From: Stieleria maiorica
GTDB taxonomy: Bacteria > Planctomycetota > Planctomycetia > Pirellulales > Pirellulaceae
Assembly (NCBI RefSeq): GCF_008035925.1
Contig: NZ_CP036264.1
Span: forward strand, 2,476,443-2,540,442
Direction: 5' to 3'
DNA: 64,000 bases
Position numbers and translations under genes: made by a program. How positions within the stretch are numbered: the stretch's first letter is position 1; every line of letters starts with the position of its first letter. Below, one piece after another: positions 1 through 7,611 of this stretch. The notes under the pieces were generated by a model that saw only the letters and a program-made list of their open reading frames with translations, ran no database searches and was not told the DNA's origin.

Positions 1-413
1 GGCTGTTCGATTCGCTGGCCCATCCCGATCTGATCAAGAACTTTACCAGTGAAGCCTGGGACCCCGAATCGATTTTGGAAGTGATCCGTCCGGCGCTGGA
101 CCGGATCGCCAAGACCGGTGTGGCGATGGAACTGAACACCAGCGGCGTCAACAAACGCATCTCGGAAATGAACCCGTTCCCGGACATGCTGGCCGAGATG
201 AAGACCCGCGACATCCCGGTCACGCTGGGCGCCGATGCCCACGTTCCCGAGCGAGTCGGCGACGGTTATGAAACGGCGATGCAATTGCTGCAGAGCGTCG
301 GGTACACGCACGTCAACTTCTTCACCAACCGCCAACGCCGATCGGTAAAAATCGACGACGCCCTGGACTCCCTGATCCCCGTCGGCGAAGCGACCAGCCA
401 GAGCACGCGGTAG
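1..413 (+). CDS. PHP-family histidinol-phosphatase-like protein, C-terminal part
   Basis: The frame is open from base 3 to the TAG at 411-413 and the start lies left of the window. The visible ~136 residues resemble the C-terminal half of PHP-domain histidinol phosphatases (HisK/HisJ type), which hydrolyse histidinol phosphate in histidine synthesis. The best marks are an ELNTSG strand-turn, then IPVTLGADAH, where the Asp and His are metal ligands in this fold, and the closing VNFFTNRQR. The PHP fold is clear. The exact substrate is inferred, since other PHP phosphoesterases share these motifs. The following 226 bases hold a large inverted repeat and no gene. Confidence 0.8.
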   Translation, partial: LFDSLAHPDLIKNFTSEAWDPESILEVIRPALDRIAKTGVAMELNTSGVNKRISEMNPFPDMLAEMKTRDIPVTLGADAHVPERVGDGYETAMQLLQSVGYTHVNFFTNRQRRSVKIDDALDSLIPVGEATSQSTR

Positions 414-539
414 TGGTGTTCGAGTAGCAATCGCGATGCGTTATGAGTCGGTTTGATCGGACCACTTGGCCTCACCGACGAAACGCCTGCGTCGTGGTAC
501 AACGCCACAGCACGGTCGCCAAAGCCGGATCTGAATTAA

Positions 540-612
540 CCCACGGATGGCAGCGCGTACCCACGGATCCCAGGCTGTATGAAATCCGTGGGTACGCGCT
601 GCCATCCGTGGG
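540..612. repeat. Perfect 29-bp inverted repeat with 15-nt loop
   Basis: Bases 540-568 and 584-612 are exact reverse complements, with a 15-nt spacer. Each arm also carries the 9-mer CCCACGGAT twice. The hairpin lies between two convergent genes (PHP phosphatase on +, DUF2293 gene on -), so it could act as a bidirectional terminator, though it has no T-tract. It could equally be a REP-like mobile palindrome. The repeat is read directly; the role is inferred. Confidence 0.85.
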
Positions 613-639
613 CTTTCTAACTCGTTGCAGTGTTCCGGC

Positions 640-1326
640 TCAACCGGCTAACTTTGCCAGCGCGCGTTGCAGCGGGCATTGTTGGGGATCGATTGGTTGT
701 CCGCTTCGATAACCTTGCAACACGCGGCGTGATTCTGCGGCCAACATGCGTCGCACCTCGCGGCGTTTTCCTTTGACGCGCGGGATCACCAGGTTGTCGT
801 AGGCGGTCGTCTGGTGACGCATCCAGGCGATCACCGCGGATTCCGCGCGTCGCTCCACGGGAATCCGCTGCGTGCGGGCAACCGTGCCGCTGCCCACCGG
901 CGTGGCGTGCTGGGTCACCGCGACGGCCAATTGTTTCGCGATGCCGCGATGGGAGGCGTGAAAACCCAAGAACGTGATCACCGCGTTTTCGAATTCATCG
1001 ACATACTCGGCCTGCTTTTTCTCCCGCCTGGCGACGTCACTCTTTCGCTTGCGTGCGTAGGCGTCGGTCGATCGTTCGGCGTCCAGTTTCGCTTTTGCCG
1101 CGGCGATTTGCCCGGCGTCCGCCCACACGCCTTTGGAAAACACGCGGCGCCCGCGACGCTCCTTCACCGTCCACGTCGGCCCGGCCGCCTTGACGCGGCG
1201 GGTCAGCCCGGCATCGCCGGGGGGCAACAAGTCCCAGCCGGCCGGAACCGCAAGCGTGTCGCCGTCGTCGTCGATGACGTGTCGTGAATCGGGGCCGGGG
1301 CCAACCACACGTGTTTTTTCAGGCAT
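640..1326 (-). CDS. DUF2293 domain-containing protein
   Basis: This 228-residue protein starts at ATG 1326 on the minus strand. Its C-terminal ~90 residues match what I know of DUF2293: WMRHQTTAYDN, then IPRVKGKRREVRRMLA, ending in a short basic tail. The middle (about residues 75-110) is rich in Ala, Lys and Arg and probably helical. No catalytic motif is evident and the function of the family is unknown to me. It is convergent with the phosphatase to the left and divergent from the SGNH/TPR gene to the right, with a repeat array between them. Confidence 0.85.
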   Translation of the reverse strand: MPEKTRVVGPGPDSRHVIDDDGDTLAVPAGWDLLPPGDAGLTRRVKAAGPTWTVKERRGRRVFSKGVWADAGQIAAAKAKLDAERSTDAYARKRKSDVARREKKQAEYVDEFENAVITFLGFHASHRGIAKQLAVAVTQHATPVGSGTVARTQRIPVERRAESAVIAWMRHQTTAYDNLVIPRVKGKRREVRRMLAAESRRVLQGYRSGQPIDPQQCPLQRALAKLAG

Positions 1327-1445
1327 GGAGAAGAGAGCTGCAAACGGAACGGGGAGAAGCGGTCAAACACGAGGTACACCGATTGAATCGGCGACCGATG
1401 CGGGGCAACTTGATACGACGAATCCGATTTCGCATCAAGCAGCCC

Positions 1446-1494
1446 ATGCCAGCACGCAGCGAATGCCAGCACGCAGCCGATGCCAGCACGCAGC
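1446..1494 (+). repeat. Three copies of a 17-bp tandem repeat
   Basis: ATGCCAGCACGCAGC occurs at 1446, 1463 and 1480, a period of 17 bp. It lies just upstream of a longer repeat array in the gap before the SGNH/TPR gene. No coding role is apparent. Confidence 0.8.
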
Positions 1495-1539
1495 GTAAGC
1501 AAGTGGCCCAGGACCTCCACCACACGCCGCCGCCCCCAT

Positions 1540-1800
1540 GCCGCCGCACGCTTTCTGACGCTTCCCGCTGGCATCTCTCTCCCATCGTCTTGCCCGCATT
1601 GTTTTGCCCCGTCCTTTACATCCGCAATCCCGGCACGGGCCGCTCGCTGACGCTTCCCGCTGGCATTTCTCTCATCGTCTTGCCCGCATTGTTTTGCCCC
1701 CGTCCTTTTCATGCGCAATCCCTGCACGGGTCGCTCGCTGACGCTTCCCGCTGGCATTTCTCTCTCATCATTCTGCCCCGCATTATTCTGCCTTCTCAAA
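1540..1800 (+). repeat. Array of three ~75-bp dispersed repeats (family R1)
   Basis: Three successive copies share the core GACGCTTCCCGCTGGCAT, followed by a pyrimidine-rich stretch and ATTCTGCCCCGCAT or a close variant. The second and third copies begin near GGCACGGG(C/T)CGCTCGCTGACG. Further copies lie at about 7340-7430 and 12395-12495, always between genes. The 1327-1844 gap otherwise shows no gene. Whether the repeat is transcribed, mobile or structural cannot be told from the sequence. Confidence 0.75.
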
Positions 1801-1844
1801 CCGCGCTCACGCGTCCCGCTGACATGGTCGTTTATACTGGCCGC

Positions 1845-3707
1845 ATGACACCCGCCCCTCCACACCGAGTCCAACCCCAAACCCCGCCGCACATCAGCCT
1901 GGGCAAACGGCTGCTCTTTTCCGGCGTCATGGCGGCCCTCGTGCTCTGCGTCGCGGAAGTCCTGCTGGCCTGCTTTTGGACTCCCCCGCCACCGACCGAT
2001 CCCTTCGTCGGATTCTCGCCCAGCGTCCCCTTGTTGGTCGAATCCCCGCCGATCGATCCAAACGCATCAACGAAAGAAGCCGGCTTTCGAATCAATCCCG
2101 CCAAACTGGTCTGGTTCAACGACCAATGGTTCCCGGCGACAAAGTCACCGGAGGCTTACCGCATCGTCTGTCTGGGCGGGTCGACGACCTACGGGCGACC
2201 GTTTCATGATGCCACGTCGTTTTGCGGTTGGCTTAGGACGATGTTGCCGATGGTCGCACCGGACCGTCATTGGGAAGTCATCAACGCCGGTGGGATCAGC
2301 TACGCCAGCTATCGTATCGCCGGTGTCATGCAAGAATTCGCCGCCCACGACGTCGACCTGTTCATCGTGTACACCGGACAAAACGAATTCTTGGAATGGC
2401 GAACCTACGGTGATCTGCTCGAATCCTCGGACACGCCGGGAGTGATGGCGACACGCTGGCTGGGGACCTTGGCCCGCAACACCCACCTCGGACAATCGCT
2501 TCAATCACTGGCCGATCGGATGCGATCCTCCGCGACAGACGAAAGCAAACCGATGCTGCAGGGAGAGGTCGATGAGATCCTGAATCACACGATTGGACCG
2601 GCCAGCTACAAACGTGACCCACACTGGCATCGCGGCGTGGAGCAACACTTTCGCGTCAACCTGCGGCGGATGGAACGCATCGCCCGCGACGCCGGCGCCG
2701 AAATGGCGGTCATCGTTCCGGCGTCCAACCTCCGAGACTGCGCGCCCTTCAAGTCCGACTTCGGCGACGACATCGACGACACCACGCGCCGGCGTTTGGC
2801 AGAAGACCTGGAAGTCGCTCGCCAAATGCTCACCGACGGAGCCGCCGAGCAGTCGCTGGAGGTTTTGGAACTGATCCTTGCCGAAGATCAGCGAAACGCA
2901 GACGTCCACTACTTGCGTGGTCGAGCCCTCTTGCAAGTGGATCATGCGGACGAAGCCCGTAAGAGTTTCCAACGCGCAATCGATGAAGACATCTGCCCGT
3001 TGCGCGCGACGACTCCGATCAAGCAGGCCATCGAAACGTTCATCGGCGAAGGGGCCGTCATCCCGATTGATTTTGAATCCCACTTGAGCCGATTGAGGCG
3101 AAACGAAGAGGGGCATGCTTGCTTCGGCGCCGAGTCGTTTCTCGATCACGTGCACCCCACGATCGATGTGCATCGCGAAATCGCGTTGGTGATACTAAGT
3201 GCGCTTGTCGATCGCGAAATCGTCCCCGAAGTCCCCTCGCCGGATCAGATCGCCGCGGCGACGCAAACGATCCACGGCAAGCTTGACCGGCAAACCCAAG
3301 GCGTCGCGTTTCGCAATCTGGCCAAGCTGACGCATTGGGCGGGCAAGTTCGAAGAGGCCAGGCGGAGTGCCAACGACGCGCTGCGGTTGCTGCCGGAGGA
3401 TCTGGAAAGCCGCTATGTCTTGGCGGATTGCCTGGTGCACGAGGGACAGATTGACGCGGCGATCGAGCAGTACAGCGAATTGTTTCGCATCGGACATTTC
3501 GACCGAGCCTGCCAACCGTTCGGAGAGTTGCTGGCGATGCAGGGCCACCACGACGCGGCCAAGGGGTACCTGATGCAAGCGATTTTCGTCAGCGAAGGCC
3601 CGCGCCAAGCGTCCGCCTACCGCTCGCTCGGCCGCCTGCACGAGACACTGGGGGAGACGGAATTGGCCGCCGAGTGCTTCGAAAAGGCCGCCGAACTGCG
3701 GCCCTGA
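1845..3707 (+). CDS. SGNH-type hydrolase with C-terminal TPR repeats
   Basis: I chose ATG 1845 (620 residues) because everything upstream in the frame is repeat array. A membrane anchor or signal segment follows (about residues 25-45, LLFSGVMAALVLCVAEVLLA). Then comes an SGNH/GDSL-like domain with LGGSTTYG (block I, nucleophile Ser), NAGG (block II Gly) and YTGQNEF (block III Asn), and a block V-like FLDHVHPT carrying the Asp and His. Two TPR-like regions, about residues 320-380 and 490-620, suggest protein contacts. Such proteins are often linked to acyl or glycan modification outside the cytoplasm; the substrate is unknown. Confidence 0.8.
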   Translation: MTPAPPHRVQPQTPPHISLGKRLLFSGVMAALVLCVAEVLLACFWTPPPPTDPFVGFSPSVPLLVESPPIDPNASTKEAGFRINPAKLVWFNDQWFPATKSPEAYRIVCLGGSTTYGRPFHDATSFCGWLRTMLPMVAPDRHWEVINAGGISYASYRIAGVMQEFAAHDVDLFIVYTGQNEFLEWRTYGDLLESSDTPGVMATRWLGTLARNTHLGQSLQSLADRMRSSATDESKPMLQGEVDEILNHTIGPASYKRDPHWHRGVEQHFRVNLRRMERIARDAGAEMAVIVPASNLRDCAPFKSDFGDDIDDTTRRRLAEDLEVARQMLTDGAAEQSLEVLELILAEDQRNADVHYLRGRALLQVDHADEARKSFQRAIDEDICPLRATTPIKQAIETFIGEGAVIPIDFESHLSRLRRNEEGHACFGAESFLDHVHPTIDVHREIALVILSALVDREIVPEVPSPDQIAAATQTIHGKLDRQTQGVAFRNLAKLTHWAGKFEEARRSANDALRLLPEDLESRYVLADCLVHEGQIDAAIEQYSELFRIGHFDRACQPFGELLAMQGHHDAAKGYLMQAIFVSEGPRQASAYRSLGRLHETLGETELAAECFEKAAELRP

Positions 3708-4247
3708 CCTCCCGCTCGACATGGGGGCAATCGCCCCCTGTAGCGGAACTCGCCAAGAGTTTCGCATCCCGGCGGCCTCGCCGCACAAACCGAAAGCCTC
3801 CGCGGCTTCCGCTACCGTCCCCGCCAGCATCAGCACCATCAAAGACCATTGCCCCCGATCCCCCCCTGCCCAAAACAAACGTCACATGAAATCTCTGCAG
3901 AAAACACATCGGATTTCAGAATTCCGCACGCCCTCCATTGTCTAGGGGTTGCCACCACGTCACACTAGACGGGCCGGGAACGACTGCGCATGCAACCGGC
4001 TCGATCGCCCACGCGATTTTGAGCAACACATTCCCGCCAGCTGGAAAAGGCTCGCCCGCGGTAGCCGCCTTTCCCCGCTTAACTGTTTAACCACCGCATG
4101 ACGAATTGGACGACCGCGCCGGCAAATTCGCCCGGCGTTGCGAGCCGTACTGTGACGTCTTCGGTTCGCCGAGTGCGTCCGCGGCCCGGGTGATTCGATG
4201 CAATCACCCGCCACCGATCTCCCTTTTTGACTAGCCCGAACGAGCCC
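3708..4247. other. Intergenic stretch without a recognisable gene
   Basis: About 540 bases between the SGNH/TPR gene and folE2. Small open frames exist but lack convincing starts or family resemblance, and the long minus-strand frame at 3960-5087 is a shadow of folE2. I see no repeat or RNA gene. Confidence 0.5.
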
Positions 4248-5072
4248 ATGACAAAAGCGTCCATCACCGCAACTCCCCTGCCCGACATCCAATCGACGGG
4301 CGACCGACGCAAGGTCGCGATCAATAAAGTCGGGGTGACAAATGTGCGGTACCCGATTTCGCTGCGGACGCCCGGAAAGGGCCAAGGCAACGAATTCATC
4401 CACACCGTCGCGACGATCAACATGTTCGTCTCGCTGCCGCACGATGTGAAAGGGACCCACATGTCGCGGTTCTTGGAAGTGCTGAACGAGTACCACGAGG
4501 AACTCAGCAGCGACGCCTTGCCGCTGGTCGCCAACCGGATGAAAGAGAGACTGGAATCCGAAGACGCCTATCTGGAGCTGAACTTCCCCTACTTCATCGA
4601 CAAGCAAGCGCCTGTCAGCGGCCAGTCCGGAAAGCTGGACTTCGATGTCGCCTTTGAACTGGCCAGCAACGGGACCGACGACTTCGTGATGACGCTGAAA
4701 ATCCCGGCGACCAGCCTGTGTCCGTGCTCCAAAGAGATCTCGGATTACGGTGCCCACAACCAACGCTGTGACATGACGGTCAAAGTTCGCATGGCCGAAG
4801 GCGTCCATCTGTGGATCGAAGAACTGTTCGGAATCGTCGAACAATGCGCCTCCACGCAAGTCTTCAGCGTTCTGAAACGCCCCGACGAGAAATGGGTCAC
4901 CGAACGGGCCTATGAAAACCCAAAATTCGTTGAAGACATCGTCCGGGACTTGGCGGTCGCACTCAACAACGATGACCGCATCGTCTGGTATCAAGTCAGC
5001 AGCGAAAACTACGAATCGATCCACAATCACAATGCGTACGCGTTCATCGAACGTGATAAACGCGAAGAATAA
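4248..5072 (+). CDS. folE2: GTP cyclohydrolase IB (FolE2)
   Basis: GTP cyclohydrolase FolE2 converts GTP to dihydroneopterin triphosphate, the first step to folate and other pterins, using metals other than obligate zinc. Starting at ATG 4248 (a TTG lies 21 bases upstream) the protein has 274 residues, near the usual bacterial length. The diagnostic segment is ATSLCPCSKEISDYGAHNQR at about residues 154-173, with the conserved metal-binding Cys, and the family-typical YPISLRTPGKGQ and an internal VSGQSG also fit. It stands alone, with no other folate gene nearby. Confidence 0.93.
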   Translation: MTKASITATPLPDIQSTGDRRKVAINKVGVTNVRYPISLRTPGKGQGNEFIHTVATINMFVSLPHDVKGTHMSRFLEVLNEYHEELSSDALPLVANRMKERLESEDAYLELNFPYFIDKQAPVSGQSGKLDFDVAFELASNGTDDFVMTLKIPATSLCPCSKEISDYGAHNQRCDMTVKVRMAEGVHLWIEELFGIVEQCASTQVFSVLKRPDEKWVTERAYENPKFVEDIVRDLAVALNNDDRIVWYQVSSENYESIHNHNAYAFIERDKREE

Positions 5073-5322
5073 GATTCCGCGACGCAAGGACGATCGGTGA
5101 CAATCGTTTTCCGCCGCAGTTCAATTGGCGTACTTGCCGATGCGTCCGGACATTCGCCGTGTTCTCCGAACTCGGCGGATCGCGTCAGCGATGCTTTACC
5201 CCGCGCCGACCTCGGAGAGGACGGCGACTGTGTCCAGCCCGAACGAAAACTAGGCTTCGGCAGACAACGAGCGGCGGGTTAGAATAGGCGGCATTCAACC
5301 ACCGCCTTTTGTCCTCCCCGCC

Positions 5323-6312
5323 ATGAAACCATTCTCGTTCCACACGCCGCGACTTCGCGACGCGGCGTCTGCTGTTCTTCTGACAGTCGGTTTGTTCGCG
5401 GTTGCGATCGAGACCGCCGCCGCCCAAGACTCCTCTCCCCAGAACACTGCCGCCCAGGTCACTGCCGCCCAGGTCACTGCCGCCCAGGTCACTGCCGCCC
5501 AGGTCACTGCTCCCGACGGTGTCGAGGTGCTTTCGGACATCCAGTACGCGACGACCCCGCATGGGCCGCTCCTACTGGACTTGTACCGGCCCGAGCAAAT
5601 CGATCGCAACTTGCCGGTCATCGTCTTTGTGCACGGCGGCGGATGGAAAGGTGGCGACAAGCGATCGGGGCTCAAGATCGCAGCATGGCTGGCGGGCGAA
5701 AACTATGCCGTGGCGAGTATCAATTACCGCCTGTTGGAAGTGTCCGCCTGGCCGACGCAGATCGACGATTGCTACGCAGCGGTCCGCTGGGTGCGCGAGC
5801 ACGCCGAACAGTATCGGTTCGATCCCGACCGCATCGTCGCTTGGGGAACGTCGGCCGGAGGTCACTTGGCGGCGCTGATGGCGACGCGTCCGTATCCGGG
5901 GAACGAATCGACCAGCAGTCGTGTGCATGCCGGCATCGATTGGTTCGGCCCCACCGACCTGCTCACCATGCCTCCCAACGTCGTGTCGCAATCGCGGAGC
6001 TTTGAAGACGTTGCGAAATCCAATGGTGCGCGACTGCTTCAAGCACCGGTCATGACCGTCCCGGAGTTGGCAAAGACGGCCAGCGCCTTGTACAACGTGA
6101 CGCCCGATGACCCTCCGATGCTGATCATGCATGGCGACCAGGATCCGGGTGTCCCGGTCGACCAAAGTGTGCGACTGGCCGAGGCGCTCAAGAAAGCCGG
6201 GGTGCCCGTGCAATTAGAAATCATCCCGGGAGCCGGGCACGGTGGGAAAGCGTTTCAAACACCCGAGGTCCGTGCTGCAGTCAGGCGTTTCTTGAAAGAA
6301 CATCTCCAATAA
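5323..6312 (+). CDS. Secreted alpha/beta-hydrolase (acetyl-esterase/lipase type)
   Basis: This is a 329-residue exported esterase. An N-terminal signal segment (LLTVGLFAVAIETAAAQ, about residues 19-35) is followed by a low-complexity stretch from a 15-bp tandem repeat (residues 42-63). The hydrolase domain shows the oxyanion motif VHGGGW (104-109), nucleophile elbow GTSAGG (Ser177), an acidic residue in MHGDQD and the catalytic His in GAGHGG. This is the BD-FAE/esterase-lipase arrangement common in planctomycetes for removing acyl groups from polysaccharides. The substrate is inferred only. A second, distinct enzyme of this type lies at 23.7-24.6 kb. Confidence 0.88.
   Translation: MKPFSFHTPRLRDAASAVLLTVGLFAVAIETAAAQDSSPQNTAAQVTAAQVTAAQVTAAQVTAPDGVEVLSDIQYATTPHGPLLLDLYRPEQIDRNLPVIVFVHGGGWKGGDKRSGLKIAAWLAGENYAVASINYRLLEVSAWPTQIDDCYAAVRWVREHAEQYRFDPDRIVAWGTSAGGHLAALMATRPYPGNESTSSRVHAGIDWFGPTDLLTMPPNVVSQSRSFEDVAKSNGARLLQAPVMTVPELAKTASALYNVTPDDPPMLIMHGDQDPGVPVDQSVRLAEALKKAGVPVQLEIIPGAGHGGKAFQTPEVRAAVRRFLKEHLQ
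5446..5505 (+). repeat. Four tandem 15-bp units inside the esterase gene
   Basis: ACTGCCGCCCAGGTC is repeated four times exactly and in frame, encoding a (TAAQV)n linker just after the signal peptide. The exact copies suggest recent slippage expansion, so copy number may vary between strains. Confidence 0.9.
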
Positions 6313-6345
6313 TCGACGCGATTCATCTTACGGCGACTCCCGAAA

Positions 6346-7149
6346 ATGAACTCCAAACTGCTCCTCCGCGAAGATGCGATCATCAAAACCGTTGCGGCGT
6401 TGCACCAGCGGATTTCGGACCGGTTTCCCGACAGCGGGCTTTCCAATCTGTGCACGCAACTGCTGGAGGTCGCCGAGAAGTCGGCCGTGCGTGCCCAAGG
6501 GATCGGCGAGTCGGTTTGGTGGATCCGTATTTGCGGCTACCTGCTCGCACTGTTGGTGGTCGTGTTGGTCGGCGGAATGATCTGGTTCACCACCCACTCG
6601 GTCCGCTTCAAAGACGAAGCGATCGGTTGGCCTGATTTGATCGGGACCTTCGACGCGGGGACCAGCGGGCTGATCGTCCTGGGCGCGACGATCTACTTTT
6701 TGATCAGTTTGGAAATCCGAATCAAACGCCGTCGCGCATTGATCGCCGTGCACGAACTGCGGTCGATCGCCCACGTGGTCGACATGCATCAATTGACCAA
6801 AGACCCCGAGCGGATGCTTCAGCGGTACCGGCAAACGCGAAACTCGCCGGCCGAGGCGATGAGTCCGATGGAGTTAAGTCGCTACCTGGACTACTGCACC
6901 GAAATGCTGTCGCTGATCGGCAAGATCGCCGCACTGTACGTCCAACGATTCGACGATGCCGCATCGGTCGCCGCGGTCAGCGAAGTCGAACAGTTAACCA
7001 CAGGCCTGTCGCGAAAGATCTGGCAGAAGATCGTCTTGCTCAGCGACATCAGCGAATTCCAAACCCGACATGTCCGCGTCGATCCCCCCGAAGAAAAAGA
7101 ACAACCGGACATCACCACACCACCCGACGACACGCCCCACCAAATGTAG
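6346..7149 (+). CDS. Membrane protein with two TM segments, function unknown
   Basis: This 267-residue protein starts at ATG 6346, 33 bases after the esterase stop. An N-terminal helical region of ~60 residues precedes two hydrophobic segments, at about 68-85 (YLLALLVVVLVGGMIWF) and 105-122 (TSGLIVLGATIYFLISL). A long C-terminal part is helical and charged, ending in a Pro/Asp-rich tail. The layout suggests an inner-membrane protein with large cytoplasmic parts on both sides. I do not recognise the family. Close spacing suggests co-transcription with the esterase, but the jobs need not be linked. Confidence 0.7.
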   Translation: MNSKLLLREDAIIKTVAALHQRISDRFPDSGLSNLCTQLLEVAEKSAVRAQGIGESVWWIRICGYLLALLVVVLVGGMIWFTTHSVRFKDEAIGWPDLIGTFDAGTSGLIVLGATIYFLISLEIRIKRRRALIAVHELRSIAHVVDMHQLTKDPERMLQRYRQTRNSPAEAMSPMELSRYLDYCTEMLSLIGKIAALYVQRFDDAASVAAVSEVEQLTTGLSRKIWQKIVLLSDISEFQTRHVRVDPPEEKEQPDITTPPDDTPHQM

Positions 7150-7611
7150 AACCGTTGTCCCCAACTGTTCCCTCTGCAATTGTCCCAATTGCCCCCCGGC
7201 CACCAAAACCAAACCGCCCCCAAGAAGGCTTCCCGCTCCCTCCCGATCTCCTGCGTAGCCAGTCTAATCCGCTCGCGTTCACGCCAGATCCCCCGTCTGC
7301 ACCCGCCCTCACGCACCGCATCATTCTGCCTCCTTCGTTCGGCACGCAATCCCGGCACGGGCCGCTCGCTGACGCGTCCCGCTTGCATCTTTCTCCCATC
7401 ATTCTGCCCCGCATCATTCTGCCATGCCTCTGCTGCCTGCCACCGCCGGCATGTGCAACTTCATTATTCTCTTACCCCCAAAAATCTTCTTCCGATCCGT
7501 TTCAAAACGCGTCCGACAGACACAATCGGCATCAAAAAGGGCTCCGGTGCCGCGTTCGTCGCAGCTACAATCAACCACAGTCCCACCCGACCGTTCCGCC
7601 TGTCGATCATC
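7150..7611. repeat. Intergenic repeats (TTGTCCCAATTG type, then R1)
   Basis: At about 7155-7195 the sequence carries TTGTCCCAATTG-type motifs that recur at 17.7 kb. At about 7340-7430 it carries a copy of the R1 repeat (GGCACGGGCCGCTCGCTGACG, then two ATTCTGCC-type motifs). No gene is supported here: the open frame joining this stretch to the next gene lacks protein-like composition until ATG 7612. Confidence 0.65.

Noticed and set aside
1284..1844. Upstream extension of the SGNH/TPR protein
   Set aside because: The frame is open only because it runs through repeat arrays; the translation is low-complexity, and a proper start with membrane segment lies at 1845.
3960..5087. 375-residue minus-strand frame
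   Set aside because: It lies antisense to folE2, which has clear family motifs; its composition is typical of a shadow frame.
7180..7611. Upstream extension of the DUF1553 protein
   Set aside because: The extension reads through intergenic repeats; the signal peptide begins at ATG 7612.
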